Assembly: GCA_046483075.1 (NCBI GenBank)
Contig: JAWODV010000112.1
Coordinates: 14,518-78,517 of the forward strand
DNA: 64,000 nucleotides
Origin: JASMTM01 sp046483075
GTDB lineage: Bacteria; Thermotogota; Thermotogae; Petrotogales; Kosmotogaceae
Direction: 5' to 3'
The notes beneath the pieces are model-generated. The model did no database searches, was not told where the DNA came from, and saw only the letters and a list, made by a program, of their open reading frames with translations. Positions 1 through 9,416 of this stretch are shown in pieces. Within the stretch, counting starts at the first letter, position 1. The number at the start of each line of letters is the position of its first letter. Position numbers and translations under genes: made by a program.

Positions 1-1
1 G

Positions 2-493
2 AGAGGTCCAATGAAGACCTCTGCAATATATCAATTTCTAGGTGATGTTGCCTGGGGCGATCTTGATTTTCTAGTAATAGATGCGCCTCCTGGTACCGGT
101 GATGAATCGTTAACAATACTTCAGACAATTCAGGATATTAAATCTATACTGGTAACTACTCCTCAAAATCTTTCTGCTGGTGATGTGAGCAGAGCATTCA
201 ATTTCGTTAGATCGCTTAAAAAGGACGTAGTGGGATTTGTTGAAAACATGTCTTATTTACGTTGTCCAAATTGTGGTGAGAAGATTTTGCTCTTTGGTCA
301 GGGTGCAGGTGACAGACTTTCTAAAGATTATGATATTCCTCTTCTTGAGTCGTTACCCTTTGATCCACAGGTTGTGGTGAATTCAGATAACGGAAAAGGT
401 ATAGTCTCTCATATGAGAGGTTCTGAACTGGAAAAAAGCTATCGTAGACTAATAAAAAACATATTTGATGCTCTGGAGGGCAACGGAAAATGA
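2..493 (+). CDS. mrp: Mrp/ApbC-family P-loop ATPase, Fe-S cluster carrier (5' truncated)
   Basis: This is the C-terminal ~165 residues of an Mrp/NBP35-type ATPase; the Walker A region lies outside the window. The open frame runs in from base 2, so the internal ATG at 11 is not the real start. Visible family signatures are GPMK, then DFLVIDAPPGTGDE (deviant Walker B region) and a CPNCGE motif, the CxxC pair that binds a bridging 4Fe-4S cluster in the family. The known role is scaffolding or transfer of Fe-S clusters to apoproteins. A full suf assembly operon lies about 32 kb downstream. Its stop overlaps the mtnA start (ATGA, 490-493), so the two are probably translationally coupled. Confidence 0.9.
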   Translation, partial: RGPMKTSAIYQFLGDVAWGDLDFLVIDAPPGTGDESLTILQTIQDIKSILVTTPQNLSAGDVSRAFNFVRSLKKDVVGFVENMSYLRCPNCGEKILLFGQGAGDRLSKDYDIPLLESLPFDPQVVVNSDNGKGIVSHMRGSELEKSYRRLIKNIFDALEGNGK

Positions 494-1539
494 ACTTTAA
501 AAGCATAACACTTGAATGGACAGGAAATACCTTGATTTTTCTTGATCAGAGAAAATTACCTGTTGAAAATGAAATGGTAGTTTGCAGAAGCCATGATGAT
601 GTATACCATGCAATTAAGGATATGGTTGTTCGTGGAGCTCCGGCCATTGGAGCAAGTGCTGCATTTGGTTATGTACTTGGCGCTATGGAGGTTTCTGGCA
701 GTAACTGCAGTAAGGTGATGAAACATATGGAAGAGGTAAAGGAGCATCTTGGATCAAGCAGACCTACCGCTGTAAATCTTTTTTGGGCTCTGGAAAGAAT
801 GCATTCGAAGCTTGAAACATCAATCAAGAATAAAGAAAAATGGATAGAAGAACTTGAAAAAGAAGCAGTTTCAGTTGCAAGAGAAGACGTAGAAACCAAC
901 AAAAAAATTGGAAAAAACGGACAACCATTGTTAAATGATGGCGATACGGTTTTAACGCATTGCAATGCTGGAGCACTGGCTACTGTTGATTATGGGACAG
1001 CATTAGGCGTTATTAGAGCAGCAATAGAGCATGGCAAAAAAATATCTGTTTATGCTGATGAGACAAGGCCTTATCTACAAGGAGCAAGGTTAACTGCCTG
1101 GGAATTGATGAGGGACAAAATTCCCGTCACACTGATTTCCGATAATATGGCTGGTTGGGCAATGAAGCAGGGCAGGATAAATGCTGTAATAGTAGGAGCA
1201 GACAGAATTGCTTCGAATGGTGATACAGCTAACAAAATTGGAACATATTCTTTGGCTATACTGGCAGAAAAGCATAATATTCCATTTTATGTCGCTGCTC
1301 CTCTATCTACAATCGATATGTCGTGTCCAGATGGCGATCATATACCTATTGAGGAAAGAGACCATAAAGAAATAACACATATCAAAGGACAGCAAATTGC
1401 TCCGGACGATGTCAACTGTTATAATCCTGCTTTTGATGTTACTCCGGCTGAGCTAATTAAAGGCATTATAACGGATAAAAAGATCGCTTATCCTGCCTAT
1501 GGAGAATCGTTAAGGTCGCTTTTCCAGACCTTTGAATAA
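490..1539 (+). CDS. mtnA: S-methyl-5-thioribose-1-phosphate isomerase
   Basis: This 349-aa protein has the full length and motifs of MtnA, which converts methylthioribose-1-phosphate to methylthioribulose-1-phosphate in methionine salvage. Early in the protein is VVRGAPAIGASAAFG. The catalytic cysteine sits in THCNAG at about residue 158, and the catalytic aspartate in VGADRIASNGD at about residue 238, close to positions described for the Bacillus enzyme. No other salvage gene is in the window, so the rest of the pathway must be elsewhere. The start overlaps the mrp stop by 4 nt. The close eIF2B-alpha-like relatives lack this combination, so the call is firm. Confidence 0.95.
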   Translation: MNFKSITLEWTGNTLIFLDQRKLPVENEMVVCRSHDDVYHAIKDMVVRGAPAIGASAAFGYVLGAMEVSGSNCSKVMKHMEEVKEHLGSSRPTAVNLFWALERMHSKLETSIKNKEKWIEELEKEAVSVAREDVETNKKIGKNGQPLLNDGDTVLTHCNAGALATVDYGTALGVIRAAIEHGKKISVYADETRPYLQGARLTAWELMRDKIPVTLISDNMAGWAMKQGRINAVIVGADRIASNGDTANKIGTYSLAILAEKHNIPFYVAAPLSTIDMSCPDGDHIPIEERDHKEITHIKGQQIAPDDVNCYNPAFDVTPAELIKGIITDKKIAYPAYGESLRSLFQTFE

Positions 1540-1561
1540 ACTAATAACCGGAGTGAAATAT

Positions 1562-3631
1562 ATGAAGCCCTTTGGGGTTATTGATAATCATAAAACTATT
1601 ACATTATTTTCGGTGGAAAAACCGAAGAAAATTACAGCTGACAGTTCTGACATTGGGTTTACATCATCAAAAAAAACAAATTATTCATACATAATTGAAC
1701 TGAATGAAGAAATTCTACCAGAACAGGAGATAGCAATCTATTTTTCATATAATAAATGGTGTTACGCATATCCTGTAGGTATTCTTGATCGGAATTACAG
1801 TTACAATGGCAGCCTGGGTGTTATCGTAGATTTTGAAGGAAGAAAAACTGAATTCAAGATTTGGGCTCCTGGACCACAGGAGATTTATCTTGAACTTTTT
1901 GAACCAGACAATCTGGAGGATTTGATTGAAGAATATCCTTTTGAAAAAAAGGGAAAAATCAGAAAAGTGATTGTCGAAAAAGACCTTACAGGATATGCAT
2001 ATCGATTTAGAATTGAGGGATACGGAACCAGGCTCTTTTCAGCTGACCCTTATGGTATTTCTGCAACTAAGAATGGAACTCATTCTGTTATATTTAACCG
2101 GAATAAACTTATTCCGATAAAATGGGAAACAGATAAAGGGCCTGTTTACGGAAGTTATGTTGACTGTATTATATATGAAACACACATTAAAGATTTAAGT
2201 ACTTCATGGACATCCGGTCTGGAACAAAAGGGAAAATACATATCGTTTACTGAACATTCACAAAATAGGTTGGGGCAAAAAACTACTCTTGACCACCTTA
2301 AAGAACTCGGGATAACACATGTACATCTAATGCCTGTTCAGGATTTTAAAAGCGTTGATGAGGGAAACCCCGATTCTTATAATTGGGGCTATGATCCTTT
2401 TTTGTATAATGTGCCTGAGGGGTTGTACAGTGATGAACCTGAAAGTCCTGAAAAAAGAATTATTGAACTAAAAAGGCTTGTAAAATCATTACATAATAAC
2501 GATATAGGGGTCATTCTTGACGTGGTATACAATCACACCTACGATCTTGATAACCCCTTCCAGAAGCTTGTCCCATTTTATTATTACAGAATTACGGAAG
2601 AAGGATCACTGTCAAATGGATCTGGATGTGGTAATGAAATAGCCACAGAAAGAAATATGGTCAGGCACTTTATAATAAATTCATTAAAACACTGGGTTAA
2701 AGATTATCACATAGATGGTTTTCGCTTTGACTTAATGGCTTTACTTGGTGTTGACGCAATGAAAAAGATTAGCACTGAATTGCGGAAAGAGAAAGATGAT
2801 TTAATAATTTACGGAGAACCCTGGATGGCATCCGATAGTAGTATGACGGATAAACCCTTCTTTAAAGGTTCACAAAAAGATCTCAATATTGCTGTTTTTA
2901 ACGATGAATTAAGAGATTCGCTTAAAGGACCACTAGATAATGAGCAGACCGGTTTTGTTTCTGGAGCTTATGGAAAAGAGCTTAATATCTGCAAAGGAAT
3001 AGTTGGGGAAATTTCTTATTCAGCGTTATTAAAGGGATTCGCTTCAGAACCCTTTGAAACAATTAACTACTGTTCAGCTCATGATAATCTAACGCTTATT
3101 GATAAATTGATAAAGTCATCCAAAAACGCAGAGTTTAAAAGTATTTTAAGAATGATTGGTCTTGCAATTGGTATAGTTTTAACATCTCAAGGAATACCTT
3201 TTTTGCATGGTGGTTCAGAAATGTGTAGAACAAAATTAATGGATGATAATAGCTATAAATCGGCTATGCTCGTAAATGAAATCAATTATCTTGGCAAATC
3301 TCATTATTCTATCTTATTTGATTATGTGAAGAGACTAATTGCATTTAGAAAAAATGAAAAACTTTTAAGACTAAAAACTGCCGATGAAATACGATCGAGA
3401 TTAAAGATCTTACATGCAGCAAATCAGCTAATAGCACTGACAGTTACTGGGAGTAACAAAGAAATTTTAATCGTGCATAATGCAAGTCATTATAGGACAA
3501 GCTTTTATAATGAAGGAAAATGGAAATTGAAATTCTTTGACTTTAAAGCTTTTGACGATAACAGTAAAACTGTTGAAAATGAAATTGAAATAAATCCAAT
3601 ATCTTCAACGATTGCCATGAGAAAATGGTGA
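1562..3631 (+). CDS. pulA: Type I pullulanase (GH13), cytoplasmic
   Basis: This 689-aa GH13 enzyme should hydrolyse alpha-1,6 branches of pullulan or limit dextrins. The type I signature YNWGYDP is at about residue 274. The nucleophile Asp is in GFRFDLM (~389), the acid/base Glu in IIYGEPW (~419) and the third carboxylate in CSAHDNLTL (~508). An N-terminal beta-rich region (about 1-160) resembles the CBM48-like domain of type I pullulanases. There is no signal peptide, so it should act inside the cell on imported maltodextrins. I chose ATG 1562 because GGAGTG lies 6 nt upstream; a TTG at 1532 inside mtnA is in frame but lacks such a site. The secreted GH57 enzyme downstream is a likely partner. 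Confidence 0.92.
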   Translation: MKPFGVIDNHKTITLFSVEKPKKITADSSDIGFTSSKKTNYSYIIELNEEILPEQEIAIYFSYNKWCYAYPVGILDRNYSYNGSLGVIVDFEGRKTEFKIWAPGPQEIYLELFEPDNLEDLIEEYPFEKKGKIRKVIVEKDLTGYAYRFRIEGYGTRLFSADPYGISATKNGTHSVIFNRNKLIPIKWETDKGPVYGSYVDCIIYETHIKDLSTSWTSGLEQKGKYISFTEHSQNRLGQKTTLDHLKELGITHVHLMPVQDFKSVDEGNPDSYNWGYDPFLYNVPEGLYSDEPESPEKRIIELKRLVKSLHNNDIGVILDVVYNHTYDLDNPFQKLVPFYYYRITEEGSLSNGSGCGNEIATERNMVRHFIINSLKHWVKDYHIDGFRFDLMALLGVDAMKKISTELRKEKDDLIIYGEPWMASDSSMTDKPFFKGSQKDLNIAVFNDELRDSLKGPLDNEQTGFVSGAYGKELNICKGIVGEISYSALLKGFASEPFETINYCSAHDNLTLIDKLIKSSKNAEFKSILRMIGLAIGIVLTSQGIPFLHGGSEMCRTKLMDDNSYKSAMLVNEINYLGKSHYSILFDYVKRLIAFRKNEKLLRLKTADEIRSRLKILHAANQLIALTVTGSNKEILIVHNASHYRTSFYNEGKWKLKFFDFKAFDDNSKTVENEIEINPISSTIAMRKW

Positions 3632-3644
3632 GAGGAGGCATATT

Positions 3645-4925
3645 ATGTGGGAAAAGGTAAGAGAAACAGATAATGAAATCTATGAAATTCTTTCTAAAGA
3701 ACTTGACAGACAAATAGATGGGTTGGAACTGATAGCTTCGGAAAATTTTGTGTCACGACCTGTGCTGGAAACAATGGGAAGCGTATTAACAAACAAATAT
3801 GCCGAAGGTTATCCTGGTAAACGTTACTATGGAGGTTGCAAGTTTGTTGATGAAGCTGAAGAACTAGCGCGCGAAAGAGTTAAGAAACTCTTTAATGCAA
3901 ATTTTGCGAATGTGCAACCTCATTCTGGTTCGCAGGCCAATATGGCAGCCTATCTGGCTTTAGCAAAACCAGGAGATACACTGATGGGTATGTCGTTGAG
4001 TCATGGAGGACATTTAACACATGGTTCTCCGGTAAACTTTTCCGGGAAACTGTTCAATGTTGTTTCCTATGAAGTGGAGCCTGATTCTGAAACCATTAAT
4101 TATGAAAATGTTGCAGATCTAGCGAGAAAGCACAAACCCAAGTTTATAATAGCGGGTGGTAGTGCCTATTCGAGGATTATAGATTTTAAAAAGTTTAGAG
4201 AGATTGCAGATGAAGTTGGTGCGTATCTTGTAGTCGACATGGCTCATTTTGCCGGACTTGTTGCAGCTGGACTATATCCAAATCCAATTGATTTTGCGCA
4301 TGTTGTCACTTCTACTACACACAAGACTTTGAGAGGTCCGCGAGGAGGTCTTATACTTACCAATGATGAAGAGCTGGCTAAAGCAGTTGACAAAAATGTA
4401 TTTCCTGGAACTCAGGGTGGTCCGCTAATGCATATAATTGCTGCAAAAGCAGTAGCCTTTAAAGAAGCACTTGAGGATGGATTTAAAGATTATCAGAACA
4501 GAATTATCTTAAATGCAAAAGCACTTGCAAAAGCATTTGAAGAAAATGGTTTAAGAATTGTTTCAGGTGGCACTGATACTCATCTATTTCTTGTTGACTT
4601 AACGGAAAAAAATGTTACAGGAAAAGCCACTGAGAAAGCACTGGAAAAGGTTGATATTACAGTTAACAAGAATACTATTCCTAAAGAAACACGTTCGCCC
4701 TTTGTGACGAGCGGAATTAGAGTAGGTACCCCTGCAGTAACTACTAGAAATATGGGAGAACCTGAGATGAAACAGATTGCCGAAATGATTTCAGTAGTTA
4801 TTGATAATATAATGGATAAGAAAGGTGAGCTACCGGAGGAGTTTATTACAAAAATAAAAGACAGAGTACACAAATTAACGGAGAAATTTCCTCTTTACCG
4901 TAATCTTAAAGGAAGTGAAGAGTAA
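3645..4925 (+). CDS. glyA: Serine hydroxymethyltransferase
   Basis: This 426-aa PLP enzyme interconverts serine and glycine while charging tetrahydrofolate with one-carbon units. Hallmarks are LIASENFVS near residue 30, NKYAEGYPGKRYYGG near 55, the cofactor aspartate in VVDMAHFAGL, and the PLP lysine in STTHKTLRGPRGG (about residue 227). The length matches bacterial GlyA. A strong AGGAGG lies at about 3634-3639. Its stop overlaps the upp start by one base, so both are probably read from the same mRNA as pulA. Confidence 0.97.
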   Translation: MWEKVRETDNEIYEILSKELDRQIDGLELIASENFVSRPVLETMGSVLTNKYAEGYPGKRYYGGCKFVDEAEELARERVKKLFNANFANVQPHSGSQANMAAYLALAKPGDTLMGMSLSHGGHLTHGSPVNFSGKLFNVVSYEVEPDSETINYENVADLARKHKPKFIIAGGSAYSRIIDFKKFREIADEVGAYLVVDMAHFAGLVAAGLYPNPIDFAHVVTSTTHKTLRGPRGGLILTNDEELAKAVDKNVFPGTQGGPLMHIIAAKAVAFKEALEDGFKDYQNRIILNAKALAKAFEENGLRIVSGGTDTHLFLVDLTEKNVTGKATEKALEKVDITVNKNTIPKETRSPFVTSGIRVGTPAVTTRNMGEPEMKQIAEMISVVIDNIMDKKGELPEEFITKIKDRVHKLTEKFPLYRNLKGSEE

Positions 4926-5557
4926 TGAGTTCCGAAAATCTTATAGTTGTAGATCATCCTCTTATACAACATAAATTGACTATTCTTAGAGGTAAGGATA
5001 CCGGTCCAAAAGAATTTAGAGAACTCACAAAGGAAATTACGCTCTTAATCACCTATGAAGCTACTCGTTTTATCCGAACACACGAAGTTGAAATTGAAAC
5101 GCCAATATGCAAAACAAAAAGTAAAATGATTGAAGATAAAAAGGTTACAGTAGTTCCCATTTTACGAGCAGGTTTGGGCATGGTTGAAGGAGTTCTATCA
5201 CTTCTACCTAATGCCTCTGTTGGCTTTATAGGAATCTATAGGGACCCAGAAACTATAGAACCGATAAAATATTATTCAAAATTGCCTGATGTGCAGGAAA
5301 ATGAAATACTTTTGCTTGATCCAATGCTGGCTACGGGAGTTTCATCAACTTCTGCGATTAATGTAGTAAAAAAATCTGGTGGAAAGAACATTACCCTGAT
5401 GAGTTTGATATCTGCTCCTGAGGGATTATCTTATGTTAGGGATAGAAATCCCGATGTCAGAATAATTACAGCTTCGCTTGACGAATGTCTGGATGAAAAC
5501 TCTTATATCGTTCCAGGTTTAGGTGACGCTGGAGATAGATTGTATAAGACAAAATGA
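4925..5557 (+). CDS. upp: Uracil phosphoribosyltransferase
   Basis: This 210-aa enzyme makes UMP from uracil and PRPP (pyrimidine salvage). It begins with the family's HPLIQHKLTILR strand. VVPILRAGLGMVEG lies near residue 80, LLDPMLATGVS near 130 is the PRPP-binding loop, and the end carries the uracil-binding PGLGDAGDR motif. The length is standard. The ATG overlaps the glyA TAA by one base. A glyA-upp pair is common in bacteria and fits general nucleotide and one-carbon metabolism. Confidence 0.97.
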   Translation: MSSENLIVVDHPLIQHKLTILRGKDTGPKEFRELTKEITLLITYEATRFIRTHEVEIETPICKTKSKMIEDKKVTVVPILRAGLGMVEGVLSLLPNASVGFIGIYRDPETIEPIKYYSKLPDVQENEILLLDPMLATGVSSTSAINVVKKSGGKNITLMSLISAPEGLSYVRDRNPDVRIITASLDECLDENSYIVPGLGDAGDRLYKTK

Positions 5558-5571
5558 GGAGGAGGGTTAGT

Positions 5572-8500
5572 ATGAAAAGGTTTGTTCTTGGTTTATTGTT
5601 AATTACCTCACTGGTCTTTTTGGTTTCATGGACACCTGGAGAGATAGCAAAGATTGATGATAAGAACAAAGGTGAATACTATGAACTTGCTGAAGAAATC
5701 CTTGAAGGTGTCGAAAAAGGCGATGAAAATAAGGAACCGCTTAATGTAATCTTGATCTGGCACCAACATCAGCCTCTATACAAAATGCCTGGAACACTGG
5801 AATACGAAATGCCATGGGTTCGAGCACATGCAGTAAACGATTATCCTTATATGGCGGATCTTGTACATGAGTACCTTGACGAAGGTAGTGTAACCTTTAA
5901 TTATGTTCCAAGTCTTCTCTTACAAATCAATGATTATTTAGAAAACGATGCAATGGATGAATATATGAGACTTTCATACAAAGAGTATCTTACAGAAGAA
6001 GAAAAGGGATTTATCGTAGAACATTTCTTTGACATAAATCCGCAATTTGTTGAAAAAAGCGAACGTTACACAGAGCTTCAGGAGAAAAAAAGCAATGGTG
6101 AAGATTTCAGCAGTCAGGATTTACTAGATTTGAAGGTTTTATGGAACCTTTACTGGATAAATGCTGATTACATCAAAAATGATGACAGACTTACACAACT
6201 CGAAAAACAGGATGGAAAGTACACAATGGACGATGTTGAATATGTTTTAGGAAAACATTTACAGATAATGGAAACAATTGTTGAAAAACACAAGGGTTTG
6301 TGGCAGGAAGAAAAGTTAGAAATGATTACATCTCCTTTCTATCATCCAATTTTGCCTATACTTATTGATAAAGGATGGAAAGAGGATGCTGTCGCTCAGA
6401 TTGATAAGGGACTAAACTATTTTGAAAAACTCTTTGACAAAAAACCCACAGGGTTATGGCCTCCAGAACAAGCTGTTCATAATGAACTTGTTGACATATT
6501 GACTAATTTTGGATTGACCTGGACAGTAACTGACGAAGCAATACTCCAAAAAGCTGGAGTATCTACGGGCAATATAAAAAATCTTTTGAAACCCTACAAA
6601 GTAAAGAATAATAATAAAGAATTAATAGTATTCTTTAGGGATACCGATCTTTCGGATAGAATTGGATTTAATTACTCGAGTATGGTAGCAGAAAATGCGG
6701 TTAGGGATTTTGTTACCAGTCTTCATGAGCTACAAAAACTGAATGACGATGGTAAAGCCGTTATCACAATAGCATTAGATGGAGAAAATGCCTGGGAGCA
6801 TTATCCGAATAATGGGAATAACTTTAGAAAACTACTTTATGCAACACTTTCTTCAGACTCACTTATCAAGATGGTTACACCAAGCGAATATCTTTCTCAA
6901 TATGAAGTTGAAGAAACCCTTGATTATTTACCAACGGGGTCCTGGGCTGGAGGCAGCCTTGATACCTGGATAGGTGAAAAAGAGGAAGATGAAGGATGGG
7001 AACGTGTTGCTAAAGCAAGAGAGCATCTAATGAGTGTTAAGAATAGTCTATCAAACGAAGCATTTGAATTAGCACTGGATGCACTGTATGTTGCTGAAGG
7101 TTCTGACTGGTTCTGGTGGTATGGCGCAGATCAAGATGCTGGTAACAACGAAGTGCTTTTTGATAAAGCCTTCAAAAGAAGTCTAATTCAGTTATATAAA
7201 GCTACGGGAATGACTGAAGATGAAATCCCCCCTGAGTTATTTGAATTGAATAAAAAACCTGCTTCTCCAGAAAGTGGTGCAATAGGAATGATTGAGCCTG
7301 AACTGGATGGAATCATTGACGAGGGAGAATGGGAAAAAGCTGCATATTTCCGCGATCAGATAGTGTCTACAATGATCGCTGGAGATGATCTAATTTCAGG
7401 TTTTTATGTTGGAAGAGATTCAGCAAACCTTTACCTCGCTATTCAGATGAAAAGGGATCCTCAGAGTTTGATTGGTGATTCTTATTACCTTGAAATATAT
7501 TCTGATATTCCCGGAGCAGAAACTGTTAATGTTGGACCACGATATCCATTTACTGAAAAAGGTGACAGTTTTGGATTTGCACCTGCAAAACGCATGTTCG
7601 TTAGTTTCAGGTCCTGGAAATCACGACCTGGAAGAATTTCAAACTATAATGCTACTGGAAATGGAAACTGGTCCTACGATCCTAATGCGCCAAGCATTGA
7701 AAATTCAGCAGCAATTGATGAAGTAATTGAATTAAAAATTCCCTTTGATGTTTTGGGAATAAAAACTGGTGAAAAGTTTAATTTAGTTGTAGCACTTTCG
7801 AATAGCAAAGAAAGCAATACCCTGGATTACTGCCCGAAAGAAGGTCCTGTTATGGTCCACATTCCCGAAGCAGTAACCGGTAATGAAATAGCATTCTTCG
7901 ATGATCCCCTTGGAGATGATTACGGATTTGGAGAATATGTGTATCCCAAAAATGATGCATTTAAACCCTTTGAAGGTTTGTGGGATATTGATACGATGAG
8001 AATTATTGAAAATGAAGATTCTCTGATATTCCAATTAACATTCCCTGAAATGACGAATCCATGGAATGCTCCTAAAGGTTTTTCTCATAAGTTGATCAAC
8101 ATATACATTGATTCAAAATCCGGAGGACGAACAGATACATTTTCTCCAGGAGCACGTGTGTCCTTTACAGGGGAAAATCCCTGGGATTATTTTATAAAGG
8201 TAGCTGGATGGCCTTCATATGGTCAGATGCTTGCTGATGCTAATGGAGATGTTATTCCCGAAGCAGTACAGGTAGAAGCTGATACAGGCGAAAAGCTAAT
8301 AAACGTAATTGTTAATAAAGAATCTATAGAATATGGAAATGAAATGGCTGTTTATGTATTGAGCGGTAGCCAGGATGGTTATGGTCCTGATCATTTTAGG
8401 TCCATAACCCCGGATCCTTCTGAATGGACATTGGGAGGTTATCCTTCAGATGCAGGAGAATATGCACCATTTGTTCTCGATGTACTGGTACCTGATGGAT

Positions 8501-8583
8501 ACAAACAGGAAGAGATTCTAAGCAGCTATAACAAAGATAAAAAACAATATCCAATATTACTCCCCCTGATTGTCGAATTTTGA
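5572..8583 (+). CDS. Secreted GH57 glucanase (amylopullulanase/alpha-amylase type) with DOMON-like and glucodextranase-C-like modules
   Basis: This is a 1003-aa exported glycoside hydrolase. Residues 1-22 form a signal peptide (MKRFVLGLLL and a hydrophobic stretch). The GH57 domain shows WHQHQPLY at about 63, EMITSPFYHP at about 256, the probable nucleophile Glu in GLWPPEQ (~298), and the probable acid/base Asp in ALDGENAWE (~403). From about 575 a beta-rich region starting DGIIDEGEWEKA looks DOMON/CBM9-like. From about 770 to the end the sequence resembles the C-terminal module of glucodextranase. Substrate is inferred to be starch, glycogen or pullulan outside the cytoplasm; I cannot separate alpha-1,4 from alpha-1,6 specificity. 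I chose ATG 5572 for the GAGGAGGAGG site at 5557-5566. No membrane anchor or SLH domain is visible. Confidence 0.88.
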   Translation: MKRFVLGLLLITSLVFLVSWTPGEIAKIDDKNKGEYYELAEEILEGVEKGDENKEPLNVILIWHQHQPLYKMPGTLEYEMPWVRAHAVNDYPYMADLVHEYLDEGSVTFNYVPSLLLQINDYLENDAMDEYMRLSYKEYLTEEEKGFIVEHFFDINPQFVEKSERYTELQEKKSNGEDFSSQDLLDLKVLWNLYWINADYIKNDDRLTQLEKQDGKYTMDDVEYVLGKHLQIMETIVEKHKGLWQEEKLEMITSPFYHPILPILIDKGWKEDAVAQIDKGLNYFEKLFDKKPTGLWPPEQAVHNELVDILTNFGLTWTVTDEAILQKAGVSTGNIKNLLKPYKVKNNNKELIVFFRDTDLSDRIGFNYSSMVAENAVRDFVTSLHELQKLNDDGKAVITIALDGENAWEHYPNNGNNFRKLLYATLSSDSLIKMVTPSEYLSQYEVEETLDYLPTGSWAGGSLDTWIGEKEEDEGWERVAKAREHLMSVKNSLSNEAFELALDALYVAEGSDWFWWYGADQDAGNNEVLFDKAFKRSLIQLYKATGMTEDEIPPELFELNKKPASPESGAIGMIEPELDGIIDEGEWEKAAYFRDQIVSTMIAGDDLISGFYVGRDSANLYLAIQMKRDPQSLIGDSYYLEIYSDIPGAETVNVGPRYPFTEKGDSFGFAPAKRMFVSFRSWKSRPGRISNYNATGNGNWSYDPNAPSIENSAAIDEVIELKIPFDVLGIKTGEKFNLVVALSNSKESNTLDYCPKEGPVMVHIPEAVTGNEIAFFDDPLGDDYGFGEYVYPKNDAFKPFEGLWDIDTMRIIENEDSLIFQLTFPEMTNPWNAPKGFSHKLINIYIDSKSGGRTDTFSPGARVSFTGENPWDYFIKVAGWPSYGQMLADANGDVIPEAVQVEADTGEKLINVIVNKESIEYGNEMAVYVLSGSQDGYGPDHFRSITPDPSEWTLGGYPSDAGEYAPFVLDVLVPDGYKQEEILSSYNKDKKQYPILLPLIVEF

Positions 8584-8598
8584 ACATCGGGTTATAAT
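8570..8598 (+). promoter_or_regulatory. Probable sigma70-type promoter for tdk
   Basis: TTGTCG (8570-8575) and a perfect TATAAT (8593-8598) are separated by 17 bp. The -35 box lies inside the last codons of the GH57 gene. Transcription would begin at about 8605, within the perfect palindrome that follows. Confidence 0.6.
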
Positions 8599-8634
8599 TA
8601 ATTGCGGGGTACATGTACCCCGCAATTATATTTT
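8599..8634 (+). terminator. 30-nt perfect palindrome: terminator of the GH57 operon and/or operator in the tdk leader
   Basis: Bases 8599-8628 form a perfect palindrome with 15-nt arms (core CGGGGTACATGTACCCCG), followed by TATTTT. It can fold as a factor-independent terminator for the upstream operon. It also covers the predicted tdk start site and lies just before the tdk Shine-Dalgarno GGAGGT (8635-8640), so a regulator-binding or attenuation role is equally possible. The sequence does not decide between these. Confidence 0.65.
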
Positions 8635-8644
8635 GGAGGTGCCT

Positions 8645-9208
8645 ATGTCAGGAAAACTAACGTTAATAGTGGGTCCCATGTATTCAGGAAAAACATCTGA
8701 ACTCTTATCAATGGTAGAGATTTACGATTTGGGCAAAAAAACATTCATGGTGTTTAAACCCTCAATAGATACGCGTTATTCAGAAGATCATATAGTTACG
8801 CACACTGGCTCTAAAGTTAACGCTATAAGTGTTGAAAACTCCTCGGATATTGAAAAGGAAATAGATCATTTCGAAAAACCATTGCAGGGTGTGTTTATAG
8901 ATGAAATTAATTTTTTTGATGAAGGCCTAATTAATGTTGTCAAGAAGATAATTCAAAAGGACGTAAATGTATTTTGTGCAGGACTTGATATGAGTTTTAA
9001 ATATAGACCATTTGGTACAACAGTGGGGCTTATGGGAATTGCTGATGAAGTAAAAAAAAGGAAAGCAGTATGTGGTGTATGTGGGGAGTACAATGCAGTA
9101 CTATCTCATCGAACGAAGGAAAATGGAGAAAGTGAAATTGATGTTGGTGGTTTTGAAAAATATGTTGCAGTTTGCCGTGATTGTTATGATAAATTAAATA
9201 GAACCTGA
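8645..9208 (+). CDS. tdk: Thymidine kinase (type II)
   Basis: This 187-aa enzyme phosphorylates thymidine with ATP (salvage). The P-loop is VGPMYSGKTSELL at residues 9-21, KPSIDTRYS follows, and the acidic Walker-B-like stretch is VFIDEINFFDE (~80-90). Four zinc cysteines come as the pairs CGVC (~144) and CRDC (~179). The substrate lid reads AGLDMSFKYRPFG, a small departure from the commoner LDxDF. ATG 8645 follows GGAGGT with ideal spacing, and the protein start then matches the family. It appears monocistronic, with its own promoter. Confidence 0.95.
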   Translation: MSGKLTLIVGPMYSGKTSELLSMVEIYDLGKKTFMVFKPSIDTRYSEDHIVTHTGSKVNAISVENSSDIEKEIDHFEKPLQGVFIDEINFFDEGLINVVKKIIQKDVNVFCAGLDMSFKYRPFGTTVGLMGIADEVKKRKAVCGVCGEYNAVLSHRTKENGESEIDVGGFEKYVAVCRDCYDKLNRT

Positions 9209-9265
9209 TATGGTATTATAGGTTACAGTAAGTTTAAACTACTTTAAAAATAATGTGCATTTTAT

Positions 9266-9296
9266 CGATTAATTATCTGTATTGATAAGGTAATCG
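9266..9296 (+). other. AT-rich imperfect hairpin in the tdk-ffh gap
   Basis: CGATTA (9266-9271) pairs with TAATCG (9291-9296), and inner TTATC (9273-9277) pairs with GATAA (9284-9288). Together they give about 11 bp with a small bulge. It may end tdk transcription or sit in the ffh leader. No convincing -35/-10 pair was found in the 208-bp gap. Confidence 0.3.
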
Positions 9297-9416
9297 AAAC
9301 TTAATTTTTACTTTCATCAGTAATAATTGCATAGGTAGTTAATTTAATGAGTATACGTATCAGTGGCACAATATCCATTATCTGGTTCTTCTGTTTATTG
9401 TGCTGGAGGTGTTTTA

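Noticed and set aside
11..493. An independent 160-aa protein starting at ATG 11
   Set aside because: The frame is open back to base 2 and the residues before the Met (RGP) are the expected Mrp sequence, so it is a truncated gene.
1532..1561. TTG 1532 as pullulanase start
   Set aside because: It would overlap mtnA with no ribosome site, whereas ATG 1562 has GGAGTG at good spacing.
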